From contig CP089459.1 in the NCBI GenBank assembly GCA_026636295.1, positions 558,001 to 622,000 of the forward strand: a DNA stretch of 64,000 nucleotides, in the 5' to 3' direction. The notes under the pieces are model-generated. The model searched no databases. It was not told where the DNA came from and saw nothing but the letters and a program-made list of their open reading frames with translations. The translations under genes and the position numbers were made by a program. Positions 1-9,800 of this stretch are shown here, piece by piece (position 1 is the first letter of the stretch; every line of letters begins with the position of its first letter). This DNA is from Medakamo hakoo. Its lineage: Eukaryota; Chlorophyta; Trebouxiophyceae; Coccomyxaceae.

Positions 1-2288
1 CGGCCGTCCTGCTGGGCATACAGGACGACGCCTTCATGGCCGGCGTCGCGGCCGCCACCATCGCGCGCATCGACTACTGCTCGCCCCAGTCCGTCTCCAA
101 CACGGCGTGGGCGTTCAACGACGCCAACTACTACCACTCCGCCGCGTACGACGCGGCCGCCGCGCACGTGGCGGCGCGCACGCCCGAGTACAAGCCCCAG
201 GAACTGTGCAATGTGCTGTACGCCCTGGCCAAGATGGAGCACGTGGACGCCCGCGCGTTCGCGGCCGTGGACGCCGACGTCGGCCGCCCGGAACGGTGGG
301 GTGGCGCGCACGCGCCCGCGCCCGCCGGCTCGGACGACGACGACGCGGGCGGCCCGTCGCCGCGGGCCTTTGCGCCCGGCTGGGCCAACCAGGCCATCGC
401 CAACCTGGCCTACTCCTTCGCTCGGGCGGGCTGGTACGCGGCGGCCGCGCTGCCGCGCCTGGCCGCCGCCGCGCTCGCGCGCATGCCCCGCTTTGAGGAG
501 CAGGAAATCTCAAACGTGATCTGGGCGTTTGGCCGGCTGGGCTACGACCCGGGCCCGGCCTTCCTGGCCGCCTTCTCGGACCGGGTGCTGGTCCTGCTGA
601 AGAGGGCGGAGGAGGCTGACGCGGAGGCCCGCGCCGGCGGCGGCGGCGGCCGCGGCGGGCGCGGCGGCCGCGGCGGCCGCGGCGGCCGGGGTGGCGGGCG
701 CGACGCCGGCCCGCCCGGCAGGAGCAGCACCCTCTCCACGCAGGCGGGCGCCAACACGCTCTGGGCCCTGGCCGCCCTGCCCGGCGGCACGCGCACGCCC
801 GCCTTCAACGCCCTCGCCGCCCGCCTGGCCGCCTCGGTCGACGCCCTGGCGACCGACCGCATCCAGGTCAACCAGCTGTTCCAGGCCATGCTGCTCGTCC
901 GGCTGGAGCGGGACGCGGCGGGGGCGGGCGACGGCGGCGGGGGAGGCGGGGAGGGCGGCGACGCCCTGCCCTTCATCCCGGACGCCATCGCCCGCCTCGT
1001 GACCGCGTCCTGGAAGGAGTCCGCCAAGCAGACGATGATCTCCGTCTTCCAGGAGGACGTCTCTCAAACGCTGCGCCTGCTGGGCGTGCCGCACGACATG
1101 GAGGCCTTCACGGCGGACGGCCTGTTTTCCGTGGACATAGCGGTGACGAGCCCGCCCGTGTGGGGCGTCGGGAGCGGGAGCGGGAGCGGTGGTGGTGGTG
1201 GTGGGGCGGGGGGCGGGGGCGGAGGCGGAGGGTGGAGCGAGGCAGGCGGCGGCGCGCCGCCGCCCGCCTCCCCCACCCCCACCTCCCCGCCCCTCCGCAT
1301 CGCCATCGAAGTCGACGGCCCCTTCCACTTCACCGCCAACACCCAGGCGCCCCTGGGCTCCACCCGCCTGCGGCGCCGCATCCTGGGCATGATGGGCTGG
1401 ACCGTCCTGTCCGTCCCGCACTTTGAGTACCAGGCCCTGCCCGACTCGCGGGCGCGGGGGCAGTACCTGGCGGACAAGCTGGCGGGGGCGGGGGCGGCGG
1501 TCGACCCGGCGCGGGTGGCGGCGCTGGGCGGCGGCGGCGGCGCCGGCCGGGCGGGCGCCGCCGCGGCGCCCGCCGCCTCCGCGCCGCCGCCCAAGGACCC
1601 GGTCACCGCCGCGGGCGGGGCCGTCGGCGCGGGCGCCCCCCTCCGCCCCACCCCCGCCGGCGGGCCGCTCCCCTCCCCGCTGGCCCGGGAAGCCCTGCCC
1701 GCCGTCGTCCGGCGGGCGGCCGCGCGGGCCGAGCGCCGCCCGCCGCCGGACATCACGCCGGCCATGGCGGCCGCGGCCGCGGCCGCCGCCGCCGCCGCCC
1801 AGGGGCCCAAAGGCCCGCGCCCGCGCGCGTCCATCGGTGGGCTGTCGGCCTCGCAGCGCAGGCGGGACGCGGCGTTCACGGAAGTCGCGCGGGCCGCGCT
1901 GGCGGCCGCGCTCGCGCGCGAGCGCGCGCGCCCATACGCGCGCGAGCACCGCCTGGAGCCGCCGGCCGTCCGGATCGAGTTGGGCGGGAGCGGCGCGGCT
2001 GGCGCGGCGTCGGCAGGGCTGGCGGTGCGGGGCGGTGCCGAGAGCGCTCCCGCCAGCCCCGCGCCGGCCGTGGCTGCGGCGGCGGCGTCGGCGGCCGTGG
2101 AGGAGGAGGCTGGCGCGCTGACGGCCGCCGCCGCCGCGCGCGCCGCGCGCGAGGCAGAGCTGCTGGCGCTGCCGGTGAAAGGCGGACTGGACGCGCTTTG
2201 CAAGGCGCGTGGGCTGCCCAAGAGCGGAAGAAAGGCGGAGGTCGTGGCCCGCCTGTTGGACGACGAGTTTAGGGAGGGGGCGGCGTGA
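1..2288 (+). CDS. Octotricopeptide/FAST-like RAP-domain RNA-binding protein with C-terminal SAP motif (5' partial)
   Basis: The reading frame is open from base 3, so the start lies outside the window; the first in-window Met at 36 is internal. The N-terminal half holds degenerate repeats of the type NVIWAFGRLGY / NTLWALAALP / NVLYALAKMEH, as in algal octotricopeptide proteins. A RAP domain follows at about 1297-1480, with the hallmark IAIEVDGPFHF and a GWTVLSVPHFEY strand. After a long Ala/Pro/Gly linker the C-terminus carries a SAP-like helix pair (GGLDALCKARGLPKSGRKAEVVARLL). The family acts in chloroplast or mitochondrial RNA processing and translation; which organelle cannot be told because the targeting peptide is missing. 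Gly/Arg-rich GGRGGR repeats near 640-700 are an RGG-like insertion. Single exon within the window. The class is confident; the RNA target is unknown. Confidence 0.85.
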   Translation, partial: AVLLGIQDDAFMAGVAAATIARIDYCSPQSVSNTAWAFNDANYYHSAAYDAAAAHVAARTPEYKPQELCNVLYALAKMEHVDARAFAAVDADVGRPERWGGAHAPAPAGSDDDDAGGPSPRAFAPGWANQAIANLAYSFARAGWYAAAALPRLAAAALARMPRFEEQEISNVIWAFGRLGYDPGPAFLAAFSDRVLVLLKRAEEADAEARAGGGGGRGGRGGRGGRGGRGGGRDAGPPGRSSTLSTQAGANTLWALAALPGGTRTPAFNALAARLAASVDALATDRIQVNQLFQAMLLVRLERDAAGAGDGGGGGGEGGDALPFIPDAIARLVTASWKESAKQTMISVFQEDVSQTLRLLGVPHDMEAFTADGLFSVDIAVTSPPVWGVGSGSGSGGGGGGAGGGGGGGGWSEAGGGAPPPASPTPTSPPLRIAIEVDGPFHFTANTQAPLGSTRLRRRILGMMGWTVLSVPHFEYQALPDSRARGQYLADKLAGAGAAVDPARVAALGGGGGAGRAGAAAAPAASAPPPKDPVTAAGGAVGAGAPLRPTPAGGPLPSPLAREALPAVVRRAAARAERRPPPDITPAMAAAAAAAAAAAQGPKGPRPRASIGGLSASQRRRDAAFTEVARAALAAALARERARPYAREHRLEPPAVRIELGGSGAAGAASAGLAVRGGAESAPASPAPAVAAAAASAAVEEEAGALTAAAAARAAREAELLALPVKGGLDALCKARGLPKSGRKAEVVARLLDDEFREGAA

Positions 2289-2425
2289 GGAGAGTGAGTT
2301 TCCCTGGAACCGGCGTGTATTGTTTTTTTTCGTGGCAGGCTCGGCAACACACCTGGGTTGGGCCCGCGCCCGCGCCGGAAAGAGAGGGACAAGAAGGGGG
2401 CACGCCCGCACACACAAAACCCCTC

Positions 2426-4402
2426 ATGCCGCCCCGCCCCACCAGCGGTGGGTCGGCCCGCCCGCGCTTCCGCCTGGGCCAGCGGGTCATGATCCCGTTC
2501 TCTGACGGGACGATGGCCGAAGCCAAGGTGCGGCGGTTTTTTTGGCGCGGCCCCGATGCTCTCCATTCGCTTCGCCTCTGCCCGCCACACGCCCGCGCTC
2601 CCGCACACACCCTCAGGCCCAGTGGGCCGTGTGCTCAACTCCACCCTCTCCATGGCTGGGTGTGGGAAGGCGGGAGGGCCTCTCTGCTTCGCGGGCGGGC
2701 GACGCGATGGCTCCTCACCCCGCGCTCTCCCCCCGTCCAACCCGCCTCCCACACTCAACTCATCAGACCCTGAGAATGGAGAAGCGCGACGACGGCTTCT
2801 ACCACTACCTCGTCCACTACCCGGTGCGTGCCCAGAGGGCGGGCGCGTGAAGAAAGGAAACACGGCGGAAAAAGCCGCTGCGCTCCGCCCCGCTCACAAC
2901 CTCCTTTATATCCCCCATCATCCATTCCAACAAAAAAACAGGGCTGGAACAAGGCGCAGGATGAGTGGGTGGAGGAAGACGGCATCTCCAAGTGGGATGA
3001 AGCCACGCTGACGAGGGCCAACGCCGATGCCCGGGCCTCGCCTGCCGCGGACGCGGGTGGCCCGGCCACGACGCTGGGCGCGTCGGCCGCCACGTCGCCG
3101 TCATACAAGCCGCCCGGCTCCGGCCCCGTGCCACCCCCGCCCACCGCGGGCGCCGTCGGCGACGCCGTCATCGCCGCCGTGGAGATCGAAGCCGACGTCG
3201 CGGCCAAACGCCGCAAGAAGAAGCGCAAGCTGGACGACGATCCGGGCTTTGGCGGCGGTGGAGGGAGTGGCGGCGGCGGCGGCGGCGGCGGAAAGAAAGG
3301 GTCGGCCCGCCCGGCCGTGGTGGTGACGTTTTCGGCCGCCCTCACCCGCGCCCTGGCCGACGACGCGGCCGCCGCCGCCGCCGGCTCGATTCCGCCCATT
3401 CCGGCCACGCCGTCCGTCGACGACATCCTGGACGCGTACGCGGCCGCGGCGGACGCGGCTAAAGCGGAGGCGGACGCGGCCGCGAACGCAGCGCACGGCG
3501 CGAGCGTCGCGTCGGCCAAGGAAGCCGAGCTGGTGGCGGCGGGCGCGGACCCGGCCTTGGCGGCCGAGCTGGGCGCCAAGGCGGGGGCGGCCGCCCTGCA
3601 AAACGCGGTCACGGAAGCGGTCGTCTCCGCGGCCGAGGACGCGGCCCGGGCGGCAAAGGGCGGGCTGACGGGCGGGATTGCGGCGGGCGTGGGCGTCGTG
3701 ACCGCGGCCGCCGCCGCGGCGGCGGGAGCGGCCGCGCCCGCCGCGCCGGGAGCTGTGCTACCCGCCCGCGCTTTTGCCGACGACCTGCGGTCGTACTTCG
3801 ACAAGGCCCTGCCCGTGCTGCTGCTGACGGACGGCGAGCTGGCTGCGGCGGTGAAAGCGCGCGCGCCGGGCGCGCCGGGCGTGAACTCGGACGCCGCGCC
3901 GTCGTCCGCCTACGGTGGCCGCCACCTGCTGCGCCTAGTGGCGCTGCTCCCCAACCTGGTCCCGCGCGCTGTGTCCGGCGGGACCATCGGCGTCGGCGTC
4001 CCGGACAGTGACGTGGACGCCCTGAACGCCCAGATCGCGCATTTCATGGCCTGGCTGCACCGGTCGCGGTCGGACGTGCTGCCGGGGCTGTGCGGGGAGG
4101 GTGGCGAGGGCGGAGACGAGCAAGAGGGACGTGATGGCGCGCCCGCCCAGGAAGAGGGCGCAAAGGCGGCGTCGGCGGGCGGGGGTGACGACGACGAGGA
4201 TGGTGGAGGGGTCGGGGCGGGCGTCAAGGCCGAGGAGCCCCCTGCGCCCGCGCCGCAGGCCGGTCCCGCCGTCGCGCCGCCGCCGAAAGTCAGCGTGTTT
4301 GGTCCGGGCGGAATTGCGGGCGCTGCCATTGCGGCGGGCAGAGCGGCCGCCGCTGAGGCGGCCCGGCGGCCGACGGAGGACGGGATGGAGGAGGGTGGGT
4401 GA
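2426..4402 (+). CDS. MRG15/Eaf3-like chromodomain protein (NuA4-type acetyltransferase complex subunit)
   Basis: Exons 2426-2527, 2767-2823 and 2942-4402 join in phase 0 to give about 539 residues. Residues 12-75 form a chromo-barrel: FRLGQRVMIPF, DDGFYHYLVHYPGWNK and QDEWVEEDGISKWDE align along the human MRG15 N-terminus. A basic stretch (KRRKKKRK) and a Gly tract follow. The C-terminal half matches the MRG domain: ALTRALADD, FADDLRSYFDKALPVLLL, YGGRHLLRLVALLPNL, AQIAHFMAWL. MRG proteins read methylated histone H3 and scaffold Tip60/NuA4 and Sin3-type complexes. A long Ala-rich insertion (about residues 210-320) expands the MRG domain. The acidic C-tail is low-complexity. The three-exon join is supported because the chromo-barrel is continuous only after splicing. 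Both introns are about 120-240 nt with GTGCG donors. Confidence 0.88.
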
Positions 4403-4536
4403 GGTTTTGTCAGGTTATGTCGAATGTTCGTTTTCCAGCAGAGCGCACAGAGAGGCGAATGCATTCGTCCTCACAAGACGCGGCGGCGCGGGCGCCCGTC
4501 TCACACACACCCACACACCCTCACACACACCACTAA

Positions 4537-5208
4537 ATGGCCGCCTCACGCCTGCCCCGCGCCCTGTCCACGCTGGCCTGGCTGCCCGTGGGCATCGCGG
4601 CGGCCGACGTCCTGGGCATGCCGGCGCTCGTCGCGGACGCCCGCTTGGCGCCGTCTTTGCAACCGGGCGACGTGGCGCTGGTGGACCGCCTGTCCTGCCG
4701 CCTGTACCGGTTCAGGCGAGGCGACATCATTCAGATGAGGTTAGTTTTTAGAGTGCTGGAGGCGCTTTGAGCCCGCGCGGCGGCGTTTTTTCTCGTGCAA
4801 CCACTCTCAACTCCCCCCCCCCCCGACCGACACTCCAGATCGCCGGACGACCCGGGCGCGACCGTCACGGCCCGCCTAGTAGCTTTGCAAGGCGACTGGG
4901 TGTCGACGGCCGCCGTGCCTGCCGGTGCGGCGTCGCCCTCCTCGTCGCCACGGTCGCGTGTGCGGTTGGAAATCCCGCTCGGCCACGGGTGGGTGGAGGC
5001 AGACGACGCGGGCGCAGCGAGTGCGGCGCCCGTTGCGACGGACTCGCCCACCGGGTGGGGCCCTGTCCCGCTGGCGTTGATAGAAGGCCGGGTCGTGGGT
5101 GTGGTGTGGCCGCCGGGCCGGGCCGGGAGGGTGGGGGAGAAGCGGGCGGGCGGCGACGGTGGACCGATGGTGGTGGTCGGCGGCGGCGGCACACTGAAAA
5201 AGCACTGA
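4537..5208 (+). CDS. IMP2-like mitochondrial inner-membrane peptidase homologue (S26), apparently lacking the catalytic Ser/Lys dyad
   Basis: Exons 4537-4739 and 4839-5208 (phase 2) give about 190 residues, close to IMP2 length. An N-terminal membrane segment (STLAWLPVGIAAADVLGM) is followed by the S26 fold: PSLQPGDVALVDR, RRGDIIQM, SPDDP, RLVALQGDWV, IPLGHGWVEADD, WGPVPLALIEGRV, VVWPPGR. These match boxes of human IMMP2L in order. The residue aligned with the catalytic Ser (SMQPSL in the human protein) is Arg (RLAPSL), and the residue aligned with the catalytic Lys (IKRVIAL) is Ala (TARLVAL). IMP2 normally cleaves presequences in the intermembrane space, with IMP1. This copy therefore looks non-catalytic, or is a highly diverged paralogue. 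The 5' leader (4501-4536) is CA-rich and the ATG follows directly. Confidence 0.8.
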
Positions 5209-5431
5209 CACGGTTTCCAGCGGGGGCGGTGGGGGGACGGCGCGTGTGTTTTGCAGCAGACAGATGATCGGTAGTCTCCTTGCCTCTCTTCCTACACCCG
5301 CAACAACAACAAGAAAAAAAAAAAAACTCTCTCCCCTCTCGCGCGCGCGCGCGGCTGGGTTGGGCGCCGGTGTCGCCACCCCCCAGTCGCTCCCCCGCCT
5401 CATCCGCCCCGTCGTCCCCACGCGTGTGCGC

Positions 5432-5899
5432 CTACTTGTACTTGTCCATCAGGCGGCGCGCTTCCGCCAGGGCGTCCGCCGCACCGCCCTTGCCCTTGCC
5501 GCCCTTGCCGCCGCCGCCGCCGCCGTCGCCCTCCTGGCTCGCGGTGTACAGCAAGAAGCCGCCCGCGCCGACGAGGCCGACGAACAGGGCCGTGGAAATG
5601 AGCTTGCCCACGACGGACAGGGCGACCGCGCCGCCGGCGATGAGGACGCCCGTTTTGACGACGGGGCGGGGGGCGACGTCGGCGGGCACCAGCCCGGCGA
5701 TCGAGTCCGCCGCGGTATCGGCCAGGTCGAGCGCGCGGCCGAGCGGGCCGCGCTCCTCCGCGCGGACGCGCAGGCCGCGGCGCGCGGGCCGGCGGGTCGC
5801 GACGGGCGCCCGCCGCGTGCGCCCCTCCGGCCGCGACAGCGTGGTCAGGCCGTTGGCCAGAGCGCGCACGCCGGAAATCAGGGGGGCGGGCAGGGCCAT
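5432..5899 (-). CDS. Small plastid-targeted membrane protein of unknown function
   Basis: Single exon of 155 residues. Residues 1-47 look like a chloroplast transit peptide (Ser/Arg/Ala-rich, no acidic residues until RVRAEERG, with a plausible VRA cleavage site). Residues 80-115 are hydrophobic (KTGVLIAGGAVALSVVGKLI, then ALFVGLVGAGGFLLYTA) and could form one or two membrane spans. The C-tail is Gly/Lys-rich and ends in a short helix (ALAEARRLMDKYK). I do not recognise the family. It is divergent from NUP188 with 143 bp between start codons and convergent with the IMP2-like gene. Confidence 0.7.
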   Translation of the reverse strand: MALPAPLISGVRALANGLTTLSRPEGRTRRAPVATRRPARRGLRVRAEERGPLGRALDLADTAADSIAGLVPADVAPRPVVKTGVLIAGGAVALSVVGKLISTALFVGLVGAGGFLLYTASQEGDGGGGGGKGGKGKGGAADALAEARRLMDKYK

Positions 5900-6042
5900 C
5901 GTGGTGTGCGTGGGCGCGGGTGTTTTGTTTTGGGACAGAAGCGCACGCGCGCTCGCGGAGAAATTGGGGAGTGGGCGTGCGCGGGAGCGAGCATGCGTTT
6001 CTCCCTAAAACTTTTGTTTGTCTCTCCCTCTCGGCCGGGACG
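5900..6042. promoter_or_regulatory. Shared divergent promoter region (plastid membrane protein / NUP188)
   Basis: The 143 bp between the two opposed start codons must hold both promoters and 5' leaders. No TATA box is evident. T-rich and CT-rich tracts flank each ATG. Confidence 0.45.
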
Positions 6043-6836
6043 ATGGACGCCTCGAGCCTGTGGTGGCCGCCGGCCGCCAAGCTCCAGGCCGCCCTGGCCC
6101 AAGCAGCGGTCGACCCGTCGCAAAGCACGGCCGAGGCCCTGACGGCCCTGCTGCGCGACCGCCGCGCCTGGCTCGTCTCCGGCGTTGACACGTTCAAACC
6201 GCCGAGCCCTGCTTCCCGCGCTGCGTTAGAGGCCGGAGCTCCGCTGAGCCTGGGACCGTCCTCGGGCAAGAAGATCCCGGTGGATGCTGCGCTAGTGGGG
6301 GACGCCCTGGAACTGAGCGCGGTCGCGGTGCGTTTCCTTTTTGTTGATGCGTCGAGGACAAGGAACGGCCGCGCGGCCCTCGAACTCGCACGGGCGGGAT
6401 TGCCTGCGCGCACACTGCTGTGCATGCGCAGGGGATGGCGCCAGCCTGTGAGCCGGGCGAGTGCGGGCGGCCGCCGCCGTCGCACGCCTGCTGCTGGGCG
6501 CGGACCCGCCGCTCCGCGCCATCGGCGTCGCTCCCCTCAACCCGGCAAACCCGGCCCGCCCTCCAGCCACTCACCCACCCACTCACACAAACCGCGCACG
6601 GCCCGCATTCTCAACAGGGCATCGACGAGGTCCAGGCCTACATCCTGGTCCGCCGCTACGATGCCGCCCGCGGCGTCGGGGTGGGCGGCGGGGCGGCTCC
6701 GCCCGCCGACCAACCTCTGCCGCCGCCGCCCCGCCCGCCCGCGCCCGTGCCCGCCCTCCTCGCGTCCTACGCCGCCGAACGCGCCGCCCTGCTCAAGTGC
6801 CAGGAACTGGTGCTCGGCTGGAATGCGGGGGGCGAG

Positions 6837-6867
<31 letters not shown>

Positions 6868-9800
6868 GGGCGGAGGAGGAGGAGGGCGGCCGCGGTCCGG
6901 CCGCGTCTCCGTCTGCGGCCGCGCGCGCCGCCGTCGCGGCGGCCGTCTCGTCCGTGGCCGACGACCTGGTGTCTCCCGGCGGCGGGTTGATCGAATCCAT
7001 CACCTCTGCCGTCTGCGCTGCCGCGTCGGCCCCGCCCGGCGCGCCCGCGCCGCCCGCCCGGCCGCCGGGCGCTCTTCTCGGCGCGGCCGCACTCGCGCGC
7101 GCGCGCCCACCGCCCGCGCTCGCCGCCGCCGCCGCCGCGGAAGTCGTGGCACTGCTGGACGTCGCCATCCTGGCGGTGACCCGACGACCCGCGAAACCCG
7201 GCGTGGCCGTCGACGCGTCCGCGGAAGAGGCCCGGTGGGTGGCACTGGCGTCGTCCCTCCTGGCCGCCGCCGCCGACGGCGCCGCGCTCGCGTCCCCGCC
7301 GCCGCCGGGCGGGCGCCGGGCCGACCACCTGGCCGCCGTCCTCCTGGTCGCGGGCCTGGGCACGGGCCAGCTGCTGGCCCGCCTGGCGGGCGATGCGGCG
7401 GGCTCGCCCGTGGAGGTGTCCCTGCCACCGCTGGCCAGCCCGGCCGCGCGGCGCGCGCTCGCCGCGGCCGTCGCGCCCTGGGTGAGCGGGAGTGGGGGCG
7501 GCGGCGGCACCGCCCCGCCCCCGACCGCCGCCGCCGCCGTCTCGTTCGCCCTGGCCGCCTTTGACACGCTGGCGTCCGTGGCGGGTGGGGAGGGCGCCAG
7601 CCCGGGCGCCGCGGCGGGCGCGCTCCTCCCACCCGCCGCCGCGCTGTGCACGCTGAGCTCCCTGGCCACCGGCGCGGGCGGCGCGGCCGCGTCCGTGTGC
7701 GGCCCGGCCGCGCCGACGGGCCCGGCCTGCCGGGCCGTCCTGGCCGACGCCCTGGCCGCCGGCGCCGCCGCCTTCGACCTGGGCTTTGCCCGCCTGGCGC
7801 CCGGGCCGGCGGCCGCGCTGCTCGGCGCGCTGGCCGGCGTGTTTGGGGGGGACGTGTCCCTGTGCGCGCGCGTGTGGGGCGGCGGCGCCGGCGCCAGCGA
7901 CGACGGCTCGTCTCCGCCGCCCGCCGGCGCCGCGTCGGCTGAACCCATCCGCCGCCTGCTGGCGTCGGCGCGGGCCGTTTACCCGGCGCTGCCCACGCTG
8001 CTCCCGGCCGCGCTGAGCGCGCTGTGCGCCGGCCCGGCCGGCGCCGCCGGCGCGGCCGCCTTCTTGGCGTCCGCGCCGGGCGTCACCACGCTGCACGCGC
8101 CGGGAGACCCCGCGCTCCGCGGCGTGCGCGGTCCGGGAGCGTCGACGGTCGCGCCCGACCGCCTGCCGCTGCCCGGCGCGCGGTGGCTGGCCGTGCCGCC
8201 CGGCGCGGCCGGCGTGTGCGTCGGCGCGCCGCCCGCGGGCTGGGGCGCCGCCGGCTGGGGACCCTCGCCCGCGGACGCCTACGGCGACGGCGCACCTCCG
8301 CCGCCCCGCCTGCTCGTCCAGTGGGCCGTGCCCGGCCTGCCGCCGGGCGCGGGCTCGCACCTGCTGCTGTCCCGGGCGTGGGCCGCGCTCGCCGCGGTGG
8401 AGGCGGGCGGCGGTGGGGCGGGGGCCGCGCCGCCAGGCGCCGCCGCGCACGGCTCCGTCCTGGGCCCCGTCGCCGAGCTGGGCGCGGCCCTGCGCCTCCT
8501 GTCCCGCCTGGCCGGGCCGGGCGGTGGGGGCGGCAGCGGCGCGGCCGCCTTGGCCGGCCTGTCCCCCCCCGGCGCGCCGCCGGGCGGGGCCCTCGCCCTC
8601 GCCGCCGCCGCTGCGTCCGCCCTCGCCCGGTCGTCGCCCGACCCTCCCTTGGACGCCATCGCAGACGCGCTGTCCTACGCGCATGCGTTGGCACGCATCG
8701 CTCCCGCGCGCGTGGCGGCGGCGCTGACGGGCGGCGGCGGCGGCGGGAGTGGGGCGGCGACCCACCTGCTCGCGCCGGCGCCCGGCGCGCGGGCGGGCGC
8801 GCGCGGCGGCGGCGGCCTGCCCGCCCTGGACGCCCTGCGCTCCACGGCCGAAGCGTCTGCGGGGCGGTACCCCGTCACGCTGGCGGCCCTGCGCCTGGGC
8901 GCTCGCCTCATCGCGGCGGGCGTCGTGGACGGCGGCGGCGGGTTTGGGGAGGCGGCGCTCGCGCACGCGCTCGACTGCGTCCTCCCGGCCGTCCGGTCCT
9001 GGCCGGCGGCCGACCCCGCCGAGCGGTGGGCGGTGGCCGCGGCCGCGCTGCGCGTTGTCCGCCGAGCCCTCACCGCCGGTGGCCCGGCGTTGCGTGCGCG
9101 GGCGGCGGCGGCGCTGCGCGTGCCGGGCGCCGTCGAAGCGGCGCTGCTGCCCGCCCTGCCGCCGGCCGGCAGGCCGGGCGTCGGGTCCTTGTTGAGTGGC
9201 GGTGGCGGCGGCGCGGGGGGGGAGGACGGCGGCGGCGGCAGCGCGGCTCCGCCCCCGTCCTCCGAGGCGGCAGCAGAAGCCGAAGCCGCGGCCCAGTGGC
9301 TGCGCCTGCTGCCGGCCCTGGTCCCGCCCGGCGGCGGCCCGTCGGCCGCGCCCGTCGCGGCCGCGCTCTTCCGCCCGGGCCCTGGCCGCGGGCCGCCCGC
9401 GGCCACGGCCCTGGCCGCCCTGGCGACCCGCCCCGCGCCGGACGCGGCAGCCCGATGTGCGGGCTTGCGCGCGGTCGCCGCCCTCGCCCGGGCAGCGGCC
9501 GCGTTGCCGGGCCGCGTGTCGCTGGCGGCGTCCCTGCCACAAGCGCGGGCGGCAGGCGCGGCGGGCGTGGGGGTCGCGCCATCCGTCCGCGCCGCCCTCA
9601 CGGCCCCCCTCAGCCCGGACGCCGCGGCGGACGACCCGGCGTCTGCGTCCGCGGCGGTAGACGTGCTGGCCATTGCCCTGGCCTCGCACCCGGCCCTGGC
9701 GGCGGAGCTGCTGCTGCCGGCGGCGGGCGAGGGCGGCGCGGCCACGGCGGGAGGCGGCGGCCCGCTGCACACACCCCTCTCCCCGCTCGTCGCCTCCTTG

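Noticed and set aside
1423-2121. Arg/Pro-rich frame overlapping the RAP gene on the same strand
   Set aside because: Out-of-frame shadow of the RAP/SAP coding sequence, with no domain and biased composition.
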